A stretch of 64,000 nt of DNA from VAZQ01 sp035293945 (GTDB lineage: Bacteria; Pseudomonadota; Alphaproteobacteria; Rhizobiales; Xanthobacteraceae): contig DATGLV010000002.1 of the NCBI GenBank assembly GCA_035293945.1, positions 186,001 through 250,000 of the forward strand, given 5' to 3'. The notes under the pieces were generated by a model that saw only the letters and a list, made by a program, of their open reading frames with translations, had not been told where the DNA came from and searched no databases. Positions 1-10,384 of this stretch are shown here, piece by piece. Position 1 is the stretch's first letter. Every line of letters starts with the position of its first letter. The translations under genes were made by a program, and so were the position numbers.

Positions 1-209
1 TCCTCGGCCCGCGCCTCGATTTGGGCGGCACGATCCTGCACGCCGCGCACGACGTCGGCAGCCTGGTAGACGAGGTCGACCGCGTCGGCACCTTGATGCC
101 GCGGCGCCGGGGCCAGGGCCGGTGAACCGCGGAAGCTCAAGACCTTGTCGTCGGGCGCAGTCGAAGCCTCGTTCAGGTGATTTCGCATGTGCTCCCGGAG
201 CCACTGCAT
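1..209 (-). CDS. N-terminal part of an unidentified protein, cut by window edge
   Basis: An open minus-strand frame starts with ATG at 209 and runs off the window start, giving 69 residues without a stop. A GGAG motif about 6 bases before the ATG supports the start. The visible part begins MQWLREHMRNHL, is mostly hydrophilic, has an Ala/Pro stretch (PALAPAPRH) and then a helix-prone segment ending RAAQIEARAE that could begin a coiled coil. No family was recognised and no function is assigned. The nearest gene behind it lies beyond a terminator-like hairpin. A 20-base piece of this frame recurs exactly at 42689-42708. Confidence 0.55.
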   Translation of the reverse strand, partial: MQWLREHMRNHLNEASTAPDDKVLSFRGSPALAPAPRHQGADAVDLVYQAADVVRGVQDRAAQIEARAE

Positions 210-325
210 ATGGTTCTCCGCCAGGTCAGGCTTTCCAATTCGTTAAGGCGGATACTGCCCACGCGATGGTAAACAAGCTCTTAAGTCGTCGTTGCGCCGC
301 CGGTTGAAGCCAGCATCACAATGAA

Positions 326-357
326 AAGCCGCCCGGCTTTAAGCAGCCGGGCGGCTT
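326..357 (-). terminator. Rho-independent terminator after the exported CxxCH protein gene
   Basis: A perfect 13 bp stem (326-338 with 345-357) with a 6-base loop is followed, reading the minus strand, by a short T run. It lies about 60 bases past the stop of the gene ending at 420. Confidence 0.75.
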
Positions 358-419
358 CGAATTCTCGAGGAACGGTCCCTTCCCTCCCTACGTTCCGAGG
401 AGGGTTGGGGTGCGGGCGA

Positions 420-2585
420 TCAGTCCGCCAGCGGATCCGGACGCATCTGGAAATGCACGACCTTGGGCAGGTTGCCCTTGCCGCCTTCCAGATGGAACGG
501 CGTGCGGTTGCCGGTCGTGGTCCAAATGCCCCGTCCCTTCCAGCCGCCGTTCGGATCGTCGATGCGGCCGTCCATGCCCTTGGCATAGAAGCCCATCGGA
601 TACGGCACGCGCATATTGATGAACTTGCCGTCGACCAGCGCCATGATGCTCTCGTTCTCGTTGCCGGTGGAGATCGGCACGTCCTTGCCGAGACCGAGCG
701 TGTCATGCTGATCGACCCAGGTGCCGTAGCTCGCTTCGGCGCTGCCCGGATCGGTCACGTTGGAGAAGTTCGGGCCCGGATACGGGTAGAGCGTCCAGCC
801 CTCGGGGCACTGATTTCCCGTCGCGGTCGGGCCGTTCAGCACCTTGCACTTGCGGCGGTCGAAGCTCGCGAGATGGCCCGAGGCGAGCGAGGTCCACACC
901 ACGCCCTGGGTGTCGATGTTCATGACCCGCGGCGAATAGCCGGGCGCCGGGACGTTGTAGATTTCCGCGAGCGCGGTCGCGGGCGGATTGTCACCCGGAT
1001 CGAGGCGGATCATCGAGCCCGGATAGCCGAGCGAAGAGCCCCACACCGAATTGTCGGCCGGGCTCGGCGAGACGCCATAGAACGCGGCGTTGATGCGATG
1101 CTGCTTGGTCGGATCGACCGGCTGGTTCGGCTCGGTGTACGGACCCTCGCGCCTGCCCTTGCCATTGGTGTCGACGATCAGCGCCGTCCAACCTTGCGAC
1201 TTCTGCTCGTCGCCGGTCTCGCGGAACATCTTGGTGTTGAGCCAGCCCACCACATTGGCCTGCGGGCCGCCCGCGCTGGTCCACAACGTGTCGTTCTTGT
1301 CGTAGCCGAACTCAAGATGGTGGGTCGGGAAGCAAGTGTTGATCAGCGTGAACTTGCCGGTCTTGCGATCGAGCATGGCGAGCTGCCGGCCCGACGTGTT
1401 GAGCGGGAACTCCTTCGCCGACTCCAGATCCGAGCCCTTCTTGCAGAAGTCCGGATTGTTGTTGGGACGGATGCGCGCCGTGAACCACACATTGCCCTGC
1501 TCGTCGTACATCGGGTTGTGCACGACCGCCTGGCTGTCCCAGAGGCCGTTCGGCCCGTTATAGGGCGAGGGCGCGAGCATCGGATCGTCCTTGGTGCTCG
1601 GCGTCTTGGGATCGCGCACCGGGATCTTGACCTGGGTGACGGTGTTCTGCGCCGGGTTGAACTCGGGCAGGTTGTCGGTCGAGTTCTCGGTCGAGCCGAA
1701 CAGCGGCCCGTTGGCGTTGAGGGTCGGGTTGCGCCGGTCGGTCGAGATCGAGTCGTGCAGGTAGGCCGAGGGGCTCGCCCAATCCCACACGGTGACGACC
1801 ACGTTGCGCTCTTTGCCTTGCGGACGCTGCGGCTTCTGCGCCGGCAATTCGCCGGCGGCGATCCGGTCGGTCCAATCGCCGAACATCTTCAGGGCCGCGG
1901 TGGTACCCATGCGATCGAGATTGTTGATCATGTTGGTGGCGGCTTGGCCGGACTGGACGCGGCGCGTCCACGCCTCATAACCGCTCGAGAACGTGCCGAG
2001 CTCCTTCTCGATCTCGCGGGTAGCCTTATTGCCGAGCTGATGGCAGGTAACGCAGCCGTCAGTGCGGACCATGTCGAGAAACTCGCCCTGGTCCTTCATG
2101 GCCGGGTTGATGCCGTTGCCGCTTGGCCCGGTGCCGGGGAACTGGCTCTTATCCGGGATCTTGATCATCGAATACCAGTAGATCGCCGGATAATACTGAG
2201 CCGCAGCCGCGTCATTCGGCGCCTTCACGGCGGTCAAATTGAGCATCTTGCCGGGCGCGGTCTGCACCTTCGCCGAATCGACCAGCCCGTAGCCGCGGAC
2301 CCACACGCTGTAGTTCGCCTTCGGGAGATCGGGCAGCACGTAGCGGCCCTGGTCGTCGGTGACCACCATCTTGGACATCTTGGTGCCGAGATCGGTTGTC
2401 TCCGCGATCACCCAGACGCCGGCTTCCGGCCCGTTCGGCCCGGTGACCACGCCGCCGAGATCGTTGGCGCCCACATGGATGGCCGGATCGGCCTGTTGGG
2501 CGTGGAGCTGCGCGTACGGGGCATTCAGAAACGCCGCGACGGCAATGGCCGCCACGCTCAAGCACAATCGATTCCTGGTCTTCAT
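420..2585 (-). CDS. Exported carboxypeptidase-regulatory-like protein with a c-type heme site
   Basis: 721 residues. The start at 2585 is chosen over an in-frame ATG 27 bases upstream because AGGAG sits 7 bases before it and a signal peptide (MKTRNRLCLSVAAIAVAAF, then an AQA-like cleavage region) follows directly. Residues about 42-125 resemble a carboxypeptidase regulatory-like beta-sandwich (GGVVTGPNGPEAGVWVIAET, then DDQGRYVLPDLP). A single CVTCH motif at residues 178-182 is a c-type heme signature. The rest, about residues 260-720, looks like a beta-rich, propeller-type domain but no catalytic site was identified. A periplasmic redox or binding role is plausible. The substrate is unknown. 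It is transcribed alone and ends in a strong hairpin terminator. Confidence 0.8.
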   Translation of the reverse strand: MKTRNRLCLSVAAIAVAAFLNAPYAQLHAQQADPAIHVGANDLGGVVTGPNGPEAGVWVIAETTDLGTKMSKMVVTDDQGRYVLPDLPKANYSVWVRGYGLVDSAKVQTAPGKMLNLTAVKAPNDAAAAQYYPAIYWYSMIKIPDKSQFPGTGPSGNGINPAMKDQGEFLDMVRTDGCVTCHQLGNKATREIEKELGTFSSGYEAWTRRVQSGQAATNMINNLDRMGTTAALKMFGDWTDRIAAGELPAQKPQRPQGKERNVVVTVWDWASPSAYLHDSISTDRRNPTLNANGPLFGSTENSTDNLPEFNPAQNTVTQVKIPVRDPKTPSTKDDPMLAPSPYNGPNGLWDSQAVVHNPMYDEQGNVWFTARIRPNNNPDFCKKGSDLESAKEFPLNTSGRQLAMLDRKTGKFTLINTCFPTHHLEFGYDKNDTLWTSAGGPQANVVGWLNTKMFRETGDEQKSQGWTALIVDTNGKGRREGPYTEPNQPVDPTKQHRINAAFYGVSPSPADNSVWGSSLGYPGSMIRLDPGDNPPATALAEIYNVPAPGYSPRVMNIDTQGVVWTSLASGHLASFDRRKCKVLNGPTATGNQCPEGWTLYPYPGPNFSNVTDPGSAEASYGTWVDQHDTLGLGKDVPISTGNENESIMALVDGKFINMRVPYPMGFYAKGMDGRIDDPNGGWKGRGIWTTTGNRTPFHLEGGKGNLPKVVHFQMRPDPLAD

Positions 2586-3053
2586 CTCATGACTCCTGTG
2601 GTCTCTTCCCATTTGAGGCTGTTTCTACTCGCTTAGTGCTGACCGCGATGATGATCGCGTAACTCGCTTGGTCACGCTTGAGTGGTCATGACCGGCTGTT
2701 CAGGGCAGGCTTCATTCACGACAGGGGTTTCATTGGCTGGGTCACGTCTGCCTTAGCTGACGACCGTTCGATTTGCGCCTTTCGAGGGCCGCTCCGCCGA
2801 TGCAATGTCGCTCCCTGCGGCATTCTGCCCGGTCCGGACGGCCACCGCAATGCCGACTTGGTCGAAGTTGGGCCGAACTGGTTAGCCCCCAAACGGCACT
2901 CAAATCCACCCCGCTACCGCCCCTTGGCGCCAAAATCGCTCATTCCCCCGGGCTCCGGGCCCGGCACCGTTCCGGCGACCAATAGAAATTGTGACCGGAA
3001 CGGTCCCGGGAAGATTTCAGTGCGAGCACGCGGAGGGCGGAGCGCGTTGGCTT
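2586..3053. other. Intergenic region, 468 bases, no gene seen
   Basis: This gap separates two co-directional minus-strand genes, so it should hold the promoter of the CxxCH protein gene and the 3' end of the ligase transcript. The short open frames on both strands have no ribosome site or plausible composition. The only structure seen is the inverted repeat at 2966-3004. Confidence 0.5.
2966..3004. repeat. 10 bp inverted repeat, possible operator or terminator
   Basis: ACCGTTCCGG (2966-2975) and its exact complement CCGGAACGGT (2995-3004) flank 19 bases. There is no T run, so an operator or an RNA stem is as likely as a terminator. It lies about 50 bases past the stop of the acyl-CoA ligase gene. 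Confidence 0.4.
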
Positions 3054-4583
3054 TCATCCATCCGCCAGGGCAGCGCGAAGCTTGTGGCGCTGGACCTTGC
3101 CGGTCGCGGTTCGCGGCAGCTCGGCAATGAGGCGGAACTGCCGTGGGCGCTTGTGATCGGGCAGCACCCGCTTGAGGTGCTCGCGTGCATCGCTGAGCGC
3201 GGCTTCCCCATCCTCTCCCACAGGCACCACGAACAGCACGATCTCTTGCAGCCCGATGGCGTTTTCACCCAGCACGGCGGCGCTTTGAGCAATCGAGGGA
3301 ACGCCCGCAAGCGCATCCTCGATCTCCGCCGGCGAGACCCACATGCTGGAAACACGCAGCATGTCGCCGGTGCGCCCGCGGTGGTGGTAAAAGCCATCCG
3401 CATCCCGCATGTATTCGTCGCCGGTCGCGAGCCAGCCGCCGGCCTTGAACCGATCGTCGGGCCGCTCCGGCGGGTCACCCGGCCGGGCGGCGGATGATCG
3501 GTAGCCTGAGCACACCGAGGCGACGCGAATTTCCAGCGCACCGGGCACGCCGGCCTGCGTGATCAGACTGCCATCGGGGGCGATGAGCCGCGCTTCGACG
3601 TCGCGCAATGGGCGCCCGGAAGAGCCTGGACGGCGCGCATGCGGCGTATTGGCGATCACGATGTAGATCACCTCGGAACAGCCCAGCCCATCAAGGATCG
3701 GATGGCCGCTTGCCGCCTCCCACGCAGCCCATAGCTGCGGCGGCAGCCGCTCTCCCGCGGATACGTAATGATGCACGGCGCGGAAGGCCGGCTGCGAGGC
3801 AAGCCCCGCATCGATGAGCTTGTGGTAGAGAGCCGGAACAGCGAGCACGATGGTTGGCTGGAAGCGCGCAACGGTCGCGGCAACGCTGTCGGCCGTCGCC
3901 CAGTGCTCGAGCAACACCGCAGCCGCGCCAAGCCGCAACGCAGCGAGCAGGCTTGCAAGCGCATAGGCGAAATGAAAACGCGAGGTTCCAAACAGGCGGT
4001 CCGAGGGTCCTGCCGCCAGCACCTCCTCGAAATATTGCGAGCAGACGCGGACGCTCGCGTGCGGGTGCTCCACCGCACGCGGCTGGCCGGTGGTGCCGGA
4101 GGTCATGAGCCAAAGGGCCGGATCGCCGTCCGCGCGGGGAAACGGCTCAATGCCGGCCTCCGGGCGGAACTTCCAGGCCTCGAGCTCGCGATCGCTGAAT
4201 AGCAGCCGCGCGCCTGGCGCTGCGGCTTTGAGGCCGGAGGGGGCGCGCTCGGCAAATTCCCGATCCACGACCATCAGGCGTGGTGCGATCGTCGCCAAAA
4301 TCTGCCGCAGCTCCTCGCCTGCGGCGCGGCTCGACACCGGCGCCGCAACCCCGCCGGCCGCCATGACGGCAAGATGCAACGCAATGAGATCCGGCGTGTC
4401 GCGCATCTGCATGGCGACGCGATCGCGAGGCTCGAGGCCTTCCGCACGCAGCGCCGCCGCGAAGCGGGCGACCCGCGCGGTAAGCGCGCCATAGCTCAAG
4501 GATTCACCTGCGCTCAACAGCGCCGGCGCGTCCGGCCCGGACACGCCAAGGCCGCGCAACAAACAATGCTCCACTGCATTCAT
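3054..4583 (-). CDS. AMP-forming acyl/aryl-CoA ligase, benzoate-CoA ligase-like
   Basis: 509 residues, a normal length for the ANL superfamily of adenylating enzymes. The phosphate-binding loop reads LMTSGTTGQPRAVEHPH, the A5 region GLGCSEV, the A7 motif ATGDEY, the hinge GRTGDMLRVSSMWVSPAEIE and the C-terminal lysine motif PRTATGKVQR. The usual P-loop lysine (PKG) is arginine here. Overall it is most like benzoate-CoA ligases, which activate an aromatic or short-chain acid to its CoA thioester using ATP. The actual substrate cannot be told from sequence. Its ATG overlaps the TGA of the upstream hydrolase gene (ATGA), so the two are probably translationally coupled and act in one pathway with the dehydrogenase at 5973. 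Confidence 0.85.
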   Translation of the reverse strand: MNAVEHCLLRGLGVSGPDAPALLSAGESLSYGALTARVARFAAALRAEGLEPRDRVAMQMRDTPDLIALHLAVMAAGGVAAPVSSRAAGEELRQILATIAPRLMVVDREFAERAPSGLKAAAPGARLLFSDRELEAWKFRPEAGIEPFPRADGDPALWLMTSGTTGQPRAVEHPHASVRVCSQYFEEVLAAGPSDRLFGTSRFHFAYALASLLAALRLGAAAVLLEHWATADSVAATVARFQPTIVLAVPALYHKLIDAGLASQPAFRAVHHYVSAGERLPPQLWAAWEAASGHPILDGLGCSEVIYIVIANTPHARRPGSSGRPLRDVEARLIAPDGSLITQAGVPGALEIRVASVCSGYRSSAARPGDPPERPDDRFKAGGWLATGDEYMRDADGFYHHRGRTGDMLRVSSMWVSPAEIEDALAGVPSIAQSAAVLGENAIGLQEIVLFVVPVGEDGEAALSDAREHLKRVLPDHKRPRQFRLIAELPRTATGKVQRHKLRAALADG

Positions 4584-5866
4584 CAGGCGTCGGTCCGTGC
4601 GCGGGTTGCGGCATCCGTGCTCGTGCCTGCGCTGCCTTCACCGCGCCCTGCCGGCGTGAACGTGGCATCATCTGCAAATGCGCCGGCAATCGCGTGTGCG
4701 GCTTGCGCCCAGTCGACCACTGCGGCCGGCCCCGCTATCAGCATCACATAATCATAAGCCGATCGCCGGTCGCCGCTCATGATGAACTGGTAGTGCAGGC
4801 GGAAGAAGCTCCGCCGCAGGCGGCGATAATATTCGGGTGAGACCGCATCTTTGAACGAGACCTTCCAGGTCAGCGGATTGCGACTGTTCCGGCTGCGCTC
4901 GATATTCAAGCCCGCGACCAGATCGTAGTCCCAGAAATTCATGACGTCCTTGCGCGACACGCAATCGATCCAGGCAATAGAAGGCTCGACCACAAGGCGG
5001 CGCACCACCTCGCGCATGCGCCGCGCCGACGGATGCAGCGCGGCGGCCGGCATCACCGAACCCAAGGTCAACAGCACCACGGAAGGCCCATGCTGTCCGA
5101 GCGCGGGATCGAGATCGAGAGCGCGCGCCATGACCGCAGAGGCGGTAACCCCGGCCGCGCTGTGCCCGACGACGACAATCTCATCGCTGTCAGCGGCGCG
5201 GGCCGCGGCGACGATCCGCGCTGCATATTCCTCGATCGGGGCATCGAACGCCGAGTCTTCGCCACGCGCGAAGGCGCGAAGGTACGGCCAGCAATTATTG
5301 ATCTGAACGATTTGCAGCCGATCAGCGAGCGGCCGCAGCAGCGAGAACACGACAGGCGCGCCAGCGATCCCGATGGCGATCGCGGCAAGCTGCGGCACGC
5401 CCGCGAGCTTCGCGGCGGCAAGACTCGTGAGCGCGCCGCCGGCAAGCGCCAAGCCAAGCCACGAGAGCAGCAGCAGTTGAAAGTAGAGCAGATGCAGCTC
5501 GAACCGCCAGGCGGCACGAAAAATCTTCAACATCGTGCCGTTGGCGACATCGCCGGCCGCCCAGGCGAGAGCCCGTGGCAGCTGCCGCCGCATCGGCTCG
5601 GCCATGTTGCGGCCAATGATGCCCTCGAGCCGCAGAAACTCGTAGCGGGTCGCCGTCCGCCAATTCGGTCCTGTGGTCGTGATGTCCCAGTGCGCGACCA
5701 CATCGGAATCGAGCGTGAGCGCGCCGAGCTGGCCGTCGAAGGCCCAGGTCTTGCGGGTGCGCTTCCACGCGCGCTGAAACAGGTCGTAGTAGCCCTCCGC
5801 GCCCTGCGGATCGTAGCCCTCCACATAGAAGACATGCCTTCGCCTGATCACTGCCCGCTCACCCAA
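4583..5866 (-). CDS. Membrane-anchored alpha/beta hydrolase-like protein
   Basis: 427 residues. A nucleophile-elbow motif GHSAAG near residue 236 follows a beta strand (DEIVVVGHSAAG), as in serine hydrolases. Two hydrophobic stretches at about residues 126-148 and 155-178 precede it and should be membrane segments. The N-terminal half (FYVEGYDPQGAEGYYDLFQR) has no family I can name. The C-terminal tail after about residue 405 is Ala/Thr-rich and probably disordered. It sits between a short-chain dehydrogenase gene (107 bases upstream) and an acyl-CoA ligase gene (4-base overlap downstream), so a lipid or aromatic ester is a reasonable guess for the substrate. That is inference from neighbours only. 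Confidence 0.7.
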   Translation of the reverse strand: MGERAVIRRRHVFYVEGYDPQGAEGYYDLFQRAWKRTRKTWAFDGQLGALTLDSDVVAHWDITTTGPNWRTATRYEFLRLEGIIGRNMAEPMRRQLPRALAWAAGDVANGTMLKIFRAAWRFELHLLYFQLLLLSWLGLALAGGALTSLAAAKLAGVPQLAAIAIGIAGAPVVFSLLRPLADRLQIVQINNCWPYLRAFARGEDSAFDAPIEEYAARIVAAARAADSDEIVVVGHSAAGVTASAVMARALDLDPALGQHGPSVVLLTLGSVMPAAALHPSARRMREVVRRLVVEPSIAWIDCVSRKDVMNFWDYDLVAGLNIERSRNSRNPLTWKVSFKDAVSPEYYRRLRRSFFRLHYQFIMSGDRRSAYDYVMLIAGPAAVVDWAQAAHAIAGAFADDATFTPAGRGEGSAGTSTDAATRARTDA

Positions 5867-5972
5867 ATCCGTCCCGCCTCGGCGCGGACTGCTACAACAT
5901 CGCGTTTATGGCGACAACGCGAAGCCTCCCACCCTAAACCTCGCCGGCTCGCCCGCGAGGGAAAGTTCGGCT

Positions 5973-6770
5973 TCACCGTCGGCGACGACGCCAGCCCTGC
6001 CGCGTGATCCAATCGACCAGACGGGGGGAGAAGCGGGTTGCGAACCACAAGAGCCGCGCCGCAGGCGTGATCACGACCACGCCCCGGTTGCGGCGGATCG
6101 CCTCGATCGCGACCGTAGCCACATGCTCGGGGCTGGCGCGCAGCCAGCCCGGTATGCGATGCCGCTTCTGGGAGCCGCCGCTCGCGAACGTCTCGAGAAG
6201 CGGCGTGTCGACGAAGCCGGGGCAAAGCGCCGTTACCCCGATTTCGCGGCCGTATTCGGCGCGCAACGCTGCACTCAACCCGACCAGGCCGAACTTGCTC
6301 GTCTGATAGGCCGCGCCTTTGCGCAGCGGCACCAACCCGAAGACACTGCACACGTTCAGGATATGAGCTTCGTCCTCGGTGCGCAGCGTCGGCAGCAGCT
6401 CACGCACGAATTGAATGGGCGCGAGCAGATTGACCGCGATGATCCCATCCCATTGCGGCGCGGTCATGTCGTGGGTGGGTCCGTAATAGGCGATGCCCGC
6501 ATTGTTGATCAGGATGTTGAGGGTGCCCCAAGCGCTCAGAATAGCATTGACGCAGGCGCTCACCTCGGCGGGCCGCGTGAGATCGCAGACCCGGGTCAGC
6601 ACCCGCACGCTCAACTTCTGCGCTTCGCGCGCCGTAGCGTGCAGCCTCGCCTCATCTCGATCGACGAGAAAGAGGTCGGCGCCCTCGCGCGCCAAGGCGA
6701 GTGCCATTGCGCGACCGATGCCGGACGCCGCACCGGTCACCAAGGCTTTGCGTCCGCGAATGATCTGCAT
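5973..6770 (-). CDS. Short-chain dehydrogenase/reductase
   Basis: 265 residues, typical for classical SDRs. The NAD(P)-binding motif TGAASGIG lies near residues 11-18, followed by NNAG, the catalytic Ser region (NVCSVFG) and the YxxxK pair in AYQTSKFG. The start at 6770 puts the Rossmann motif at the expected distance. The open frame continues upstream to 7100, but that part is Arg/Ser-rich with no homology-like signal. The residue after the beta-alpha-beta motif is Asp (LVDRDEARL), which suggests NAD rather than NADP. It heads a minus-strand set with the hydrolase and CoA ligase. The C-terminus is basic (GWRRRRR), perhaps for membrane contact. Confidence 0.85.
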   Translation of the reverse strand: MQIIRGRKALVTGAASGIGRAMALALAREGADLFLVDRDEARLHATAREAQKLSVRVLTRVCDLTRPAEVSACVNAILSAWGTLNILINNAGIAYYGPTHDMTAPQWDGIIAVNLLAPIQFVRELLPTLRTEDEAHILNVCSVFGLVPLRKGAAYQTSKFGLVGLSAALRAEYGREIGVTALCPGFVDTPLLETFASGGSQKRHRIPGWLRASPEHVATVAIEAIRRNRGVVVITPAARLLWFATRFSPRLVDWITRQGWRRRRR

Positions 6771-7419
6771 CGACTGAGTGCCACCCAACCACCATGTTGC
6801 ACGCGGCCGCACGCGCTCCAGCGCATCGCCGCCGCGCCGATAGAACCGGGGCGGTCGCGAAATCGCAAGAGCTTGCGCAGATTGAGCCGGCTTTGCTCTC
6901 GCAAGATGCCGCCCGTGGAAAGATATTGCCAGGCCCGGTTCAGGTGAGCGGCTCGGCGGCAGCAGGCACGACGGTTTCCGGCGACCGCCGAATGTTGCAG
7001 CACTGAACGACGATCTTTCCAGGCTCGACGCCGTGATCAAGGAGAGCATGCGCATCCCCCCGCCAATGCCGGTGCAGCCACGCATGGCGATGCAAGACAC
7101 GAGAATTGCGGGTCATCCCGTGCCCAGGGCGGCGCGCATCCGCGTGAAGCTCAACCGTCACGGCGTATTGCATCGCCTTAACGAAGCTTTGCAGTTAACA
7201 CCTGTTTGGATTCTTCTTGAGCCGCGCTTGAAATTGCCGAAAGGCGGCGCCCGTTACGTTAGACCGCCATCGGCTCATAGAGCGTCGGGGCCGATTGCTG
7301 TGCAGGAGTCCCGGCCGCCAGTGGCTGTCCGGCCGGGCTCTTGCCTATCTCGCAAGCACGCCTGAGGCTGTGCGCTCGGCGAGGAGCAGATGGTTCACGG
7401 CCATGTGCTCAAGAAGCGC
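6771..7419. other. Intergenic region, 649 bases, no gene seen
   Basis: It lies between two minus-strand genes. Open frames here are short, Arg-rich and lack ribosome sites, as expected for GC-rich noncoding DNA. It should contain the promoter of the dehydrogenase/hydrolase/ligase set near 6800-7000. No convincing terminator or repeat was seen. Confidence 0.5.
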
Positions 7420-8364
7420 TCAGGCTGCGGAGAGGCGCATCTGCGCGAGCACGGCATGACCGAGCAGGCCGTAAGGATTGGCGAGCGTTTCCAACATTTC
7501 AAAATGATTGTAAGCCTCGCCGACCAGAAGCTGGTGCGGCTTTCCGGCTGATTTGAGAGCAGCCGCGAAGTCGCGCGCCTGTCGCTGAAACTCGGGTGTC
7601 TCGCAGGTCCCGTAGCCGACGATGACCGGACAGGCGAGCCGATCCAGATGACGCAGCGCGGAGAGCTCCTGCTCGATCTCGTCGGTGAACTTGACATAGT
7701 TGGAGCGCGCTGAGAGCCGCACCGGCTTCAAGTCGTACATGCCGGAGCACAAGAGACCGCCCTTCACCACGTCGGCGGGCAGGCCGAACTTGCGCCAGTC
7801 GGCGGTCACCACCGTGCCGGCGAGATGGCCGCCGGAAGAATGGCCGCTGACATAGAGCCGGTTCGCATCGCCCCCGAAGGTGCCGGCGTTCTTGTAGACC
7901 CAGGCAACGGCGCTGTGCACCTGCTCGGCCATGACCATCAGGTTGCCGCCGGCGGCATCAATATTGGTGAAATCGAGAATGACGCTGTGCGCGCCAGCAT
8001 GCACGAAGATCTCGGCCAAATAGGCGAAGTCAGCCGCGCGGCCGTTGCGCCAGGCGCCGCCGTGGATGAACACATTGATCGGCGCCTTGGCCTTGTTGGT
8101 GCGGTAGACGTCGAGCCCCTCGATTGCGCTCGCCCCATAGGCGAATCGCAGCGGAGCACCGAGGCGTTCGCGTGCGCGGGCGCTGTTGACAGCCCTACGC
8201 TCCTGCACCTGTGCCTGGTTCGGGGCGTATTTGCTTTGATTGTAAGCCGCATCGAGCTCCTGCTGGTCCATGTCGCGCCACACCAGCGGGCCTTTGGGAC
8301 GCGTCGCATCCTGGTGTTCTGCCCCGCGCGCCAGCTCTGCGGCTCCTGCAGCTTGACTGCTCAT
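7420..8364 (-). CDS. Alpha/beta hydrolase, arylformamidase-like
   Basis: 314 residues from the ATG at 8364, which has GGAG 8 bases upstream. A TTG 54 bases further out is the alternative. The oxyanion motif HGGAW (in VFIHGGAWRNG) and the nucleophile motif GHSSGGHLA are those of the esterase/lipase and kynurenine formamidase group. Asp and His partners probably lie near the C-terminus (CETPEF and EAYNHFEM). Arylformamidases hydrolyse N-formylkynurenine or other formamides, but related enzymes act on carbamates and esters, so the substrate is open. There is no signal peptide, so it is probably cytoplasmic. No kynurenine pathway genes are nearby. Confidence 0.75.
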   Translation of the reverse strand: MSSQAAGAAELARGAEHQDATRPKGPLVWRDMDQQELDAAYNQSKYAPNQAQVQERRAVNSARARERLGAPLRFAYGASAIEGLDVYRTNKAKAPINVFIHGGAWRNGRAADFAYLAEIFVHAGAHSVILDFTNIDAAGGNLMVMAEQVHSAVAWVYKNAGTFGGDANRLYVSGHSSGGHLAGTVVTADWRKFGLPADVVKGGLLCSGMYDLKPVRLSARSNYVKFTDEIEQELSALRHLDRLACPVIVGYGTCETPEFQRQARDFAAALKSAGKPHQLLVGEAYNHFEMLETLANPYGLLGHAVLAQMRLSAA

Positions 8365-8474
8365 GCTCTCGGCTCCGTTTGGACTTCCTTCGCTCAATCG
8401 GCGCCCTGTGGCCACCAATTGATTCTGCCCATTGATTCTATTGAGGAAAATCGAGTTCGAACGGCCAAATTGGC

Positions 8475-8488
8475 GGTATTTTAATACC
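8475..8488. repeat. 14 bp palindrome past the fumarase stop
   Basis: GGTATTTTAATACC is nearly fully self-complementary (GGTATT/AATACC, 2-base loop). It sits 9 bases after the fumarase stop on the minus strand and is AT-rich against its surroundings. It could be a small terminator stem or an operator for the hydrolase gene downstream. Confidence 0.35.
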
Positions 8489-8496
8489 TAGACACC

Positions 8497-10146
<1,650 letters not shown>

Positions 10147-10262
10147 GGGGCTGGCCTTTTGACTGCCGGGTCTGTGGGTTGGCTGCCCGCTTCTAGCATT
10201 CTGGAAGGTGGATGAAAGCTTCTTGCGAACAATTATGAATTAGCGCGAGCATCTCCGAGATC

Positions 10263-10340
10263 CGTCGTCCCGGCCCCAGAGTCCTTGGCGGATGTGAGGG
10301 AGCGTCGCGGTACGGGCTCCTGCTTGGGCAGGAGCGACCC
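10263..10340 (+). repeat. Dispersed ~100 bp repeat, shorter copy
   Basis: This is a degenerate copy of the family seen at 15127-15332 and 19473-19570. It shares the order CGTCCCGGCC, then GCGGATGTGAGGGAGCGTCGCGGTA, ending in the stem CTCCTGCTTGGGCAGGAG. About 25 bases after the first arm are missing. It lies between the fumarase and PQQ dehydrogenase genes. Confidence 0.7.
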
Positions 10341-10384
10341 GAGTTGGCTGGATGACCGATGAAAGACCGGATGAAATAAGCCTC

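Noticed and set aside
321..2636. 771-codon plus-strand open frame opposite the CxxCH protein gene
   Set aside because: It is the antisense shadow of a well-supported gene: Arg/His/Val-rich, without ribosome site or any recognisable motif. Other long shadows (8872-10215 plus, 28424-30028 plus, 39283-40890 plus, 40983-42206 minus, 46467-47915 minus, 37316-38929 minus) were rejected for the same reason.
7186..7200. TTAA motifs near 7180-7200 as a CtrA site
   Set aside because: The two TTAA halves are 13 bases apart, not 7.
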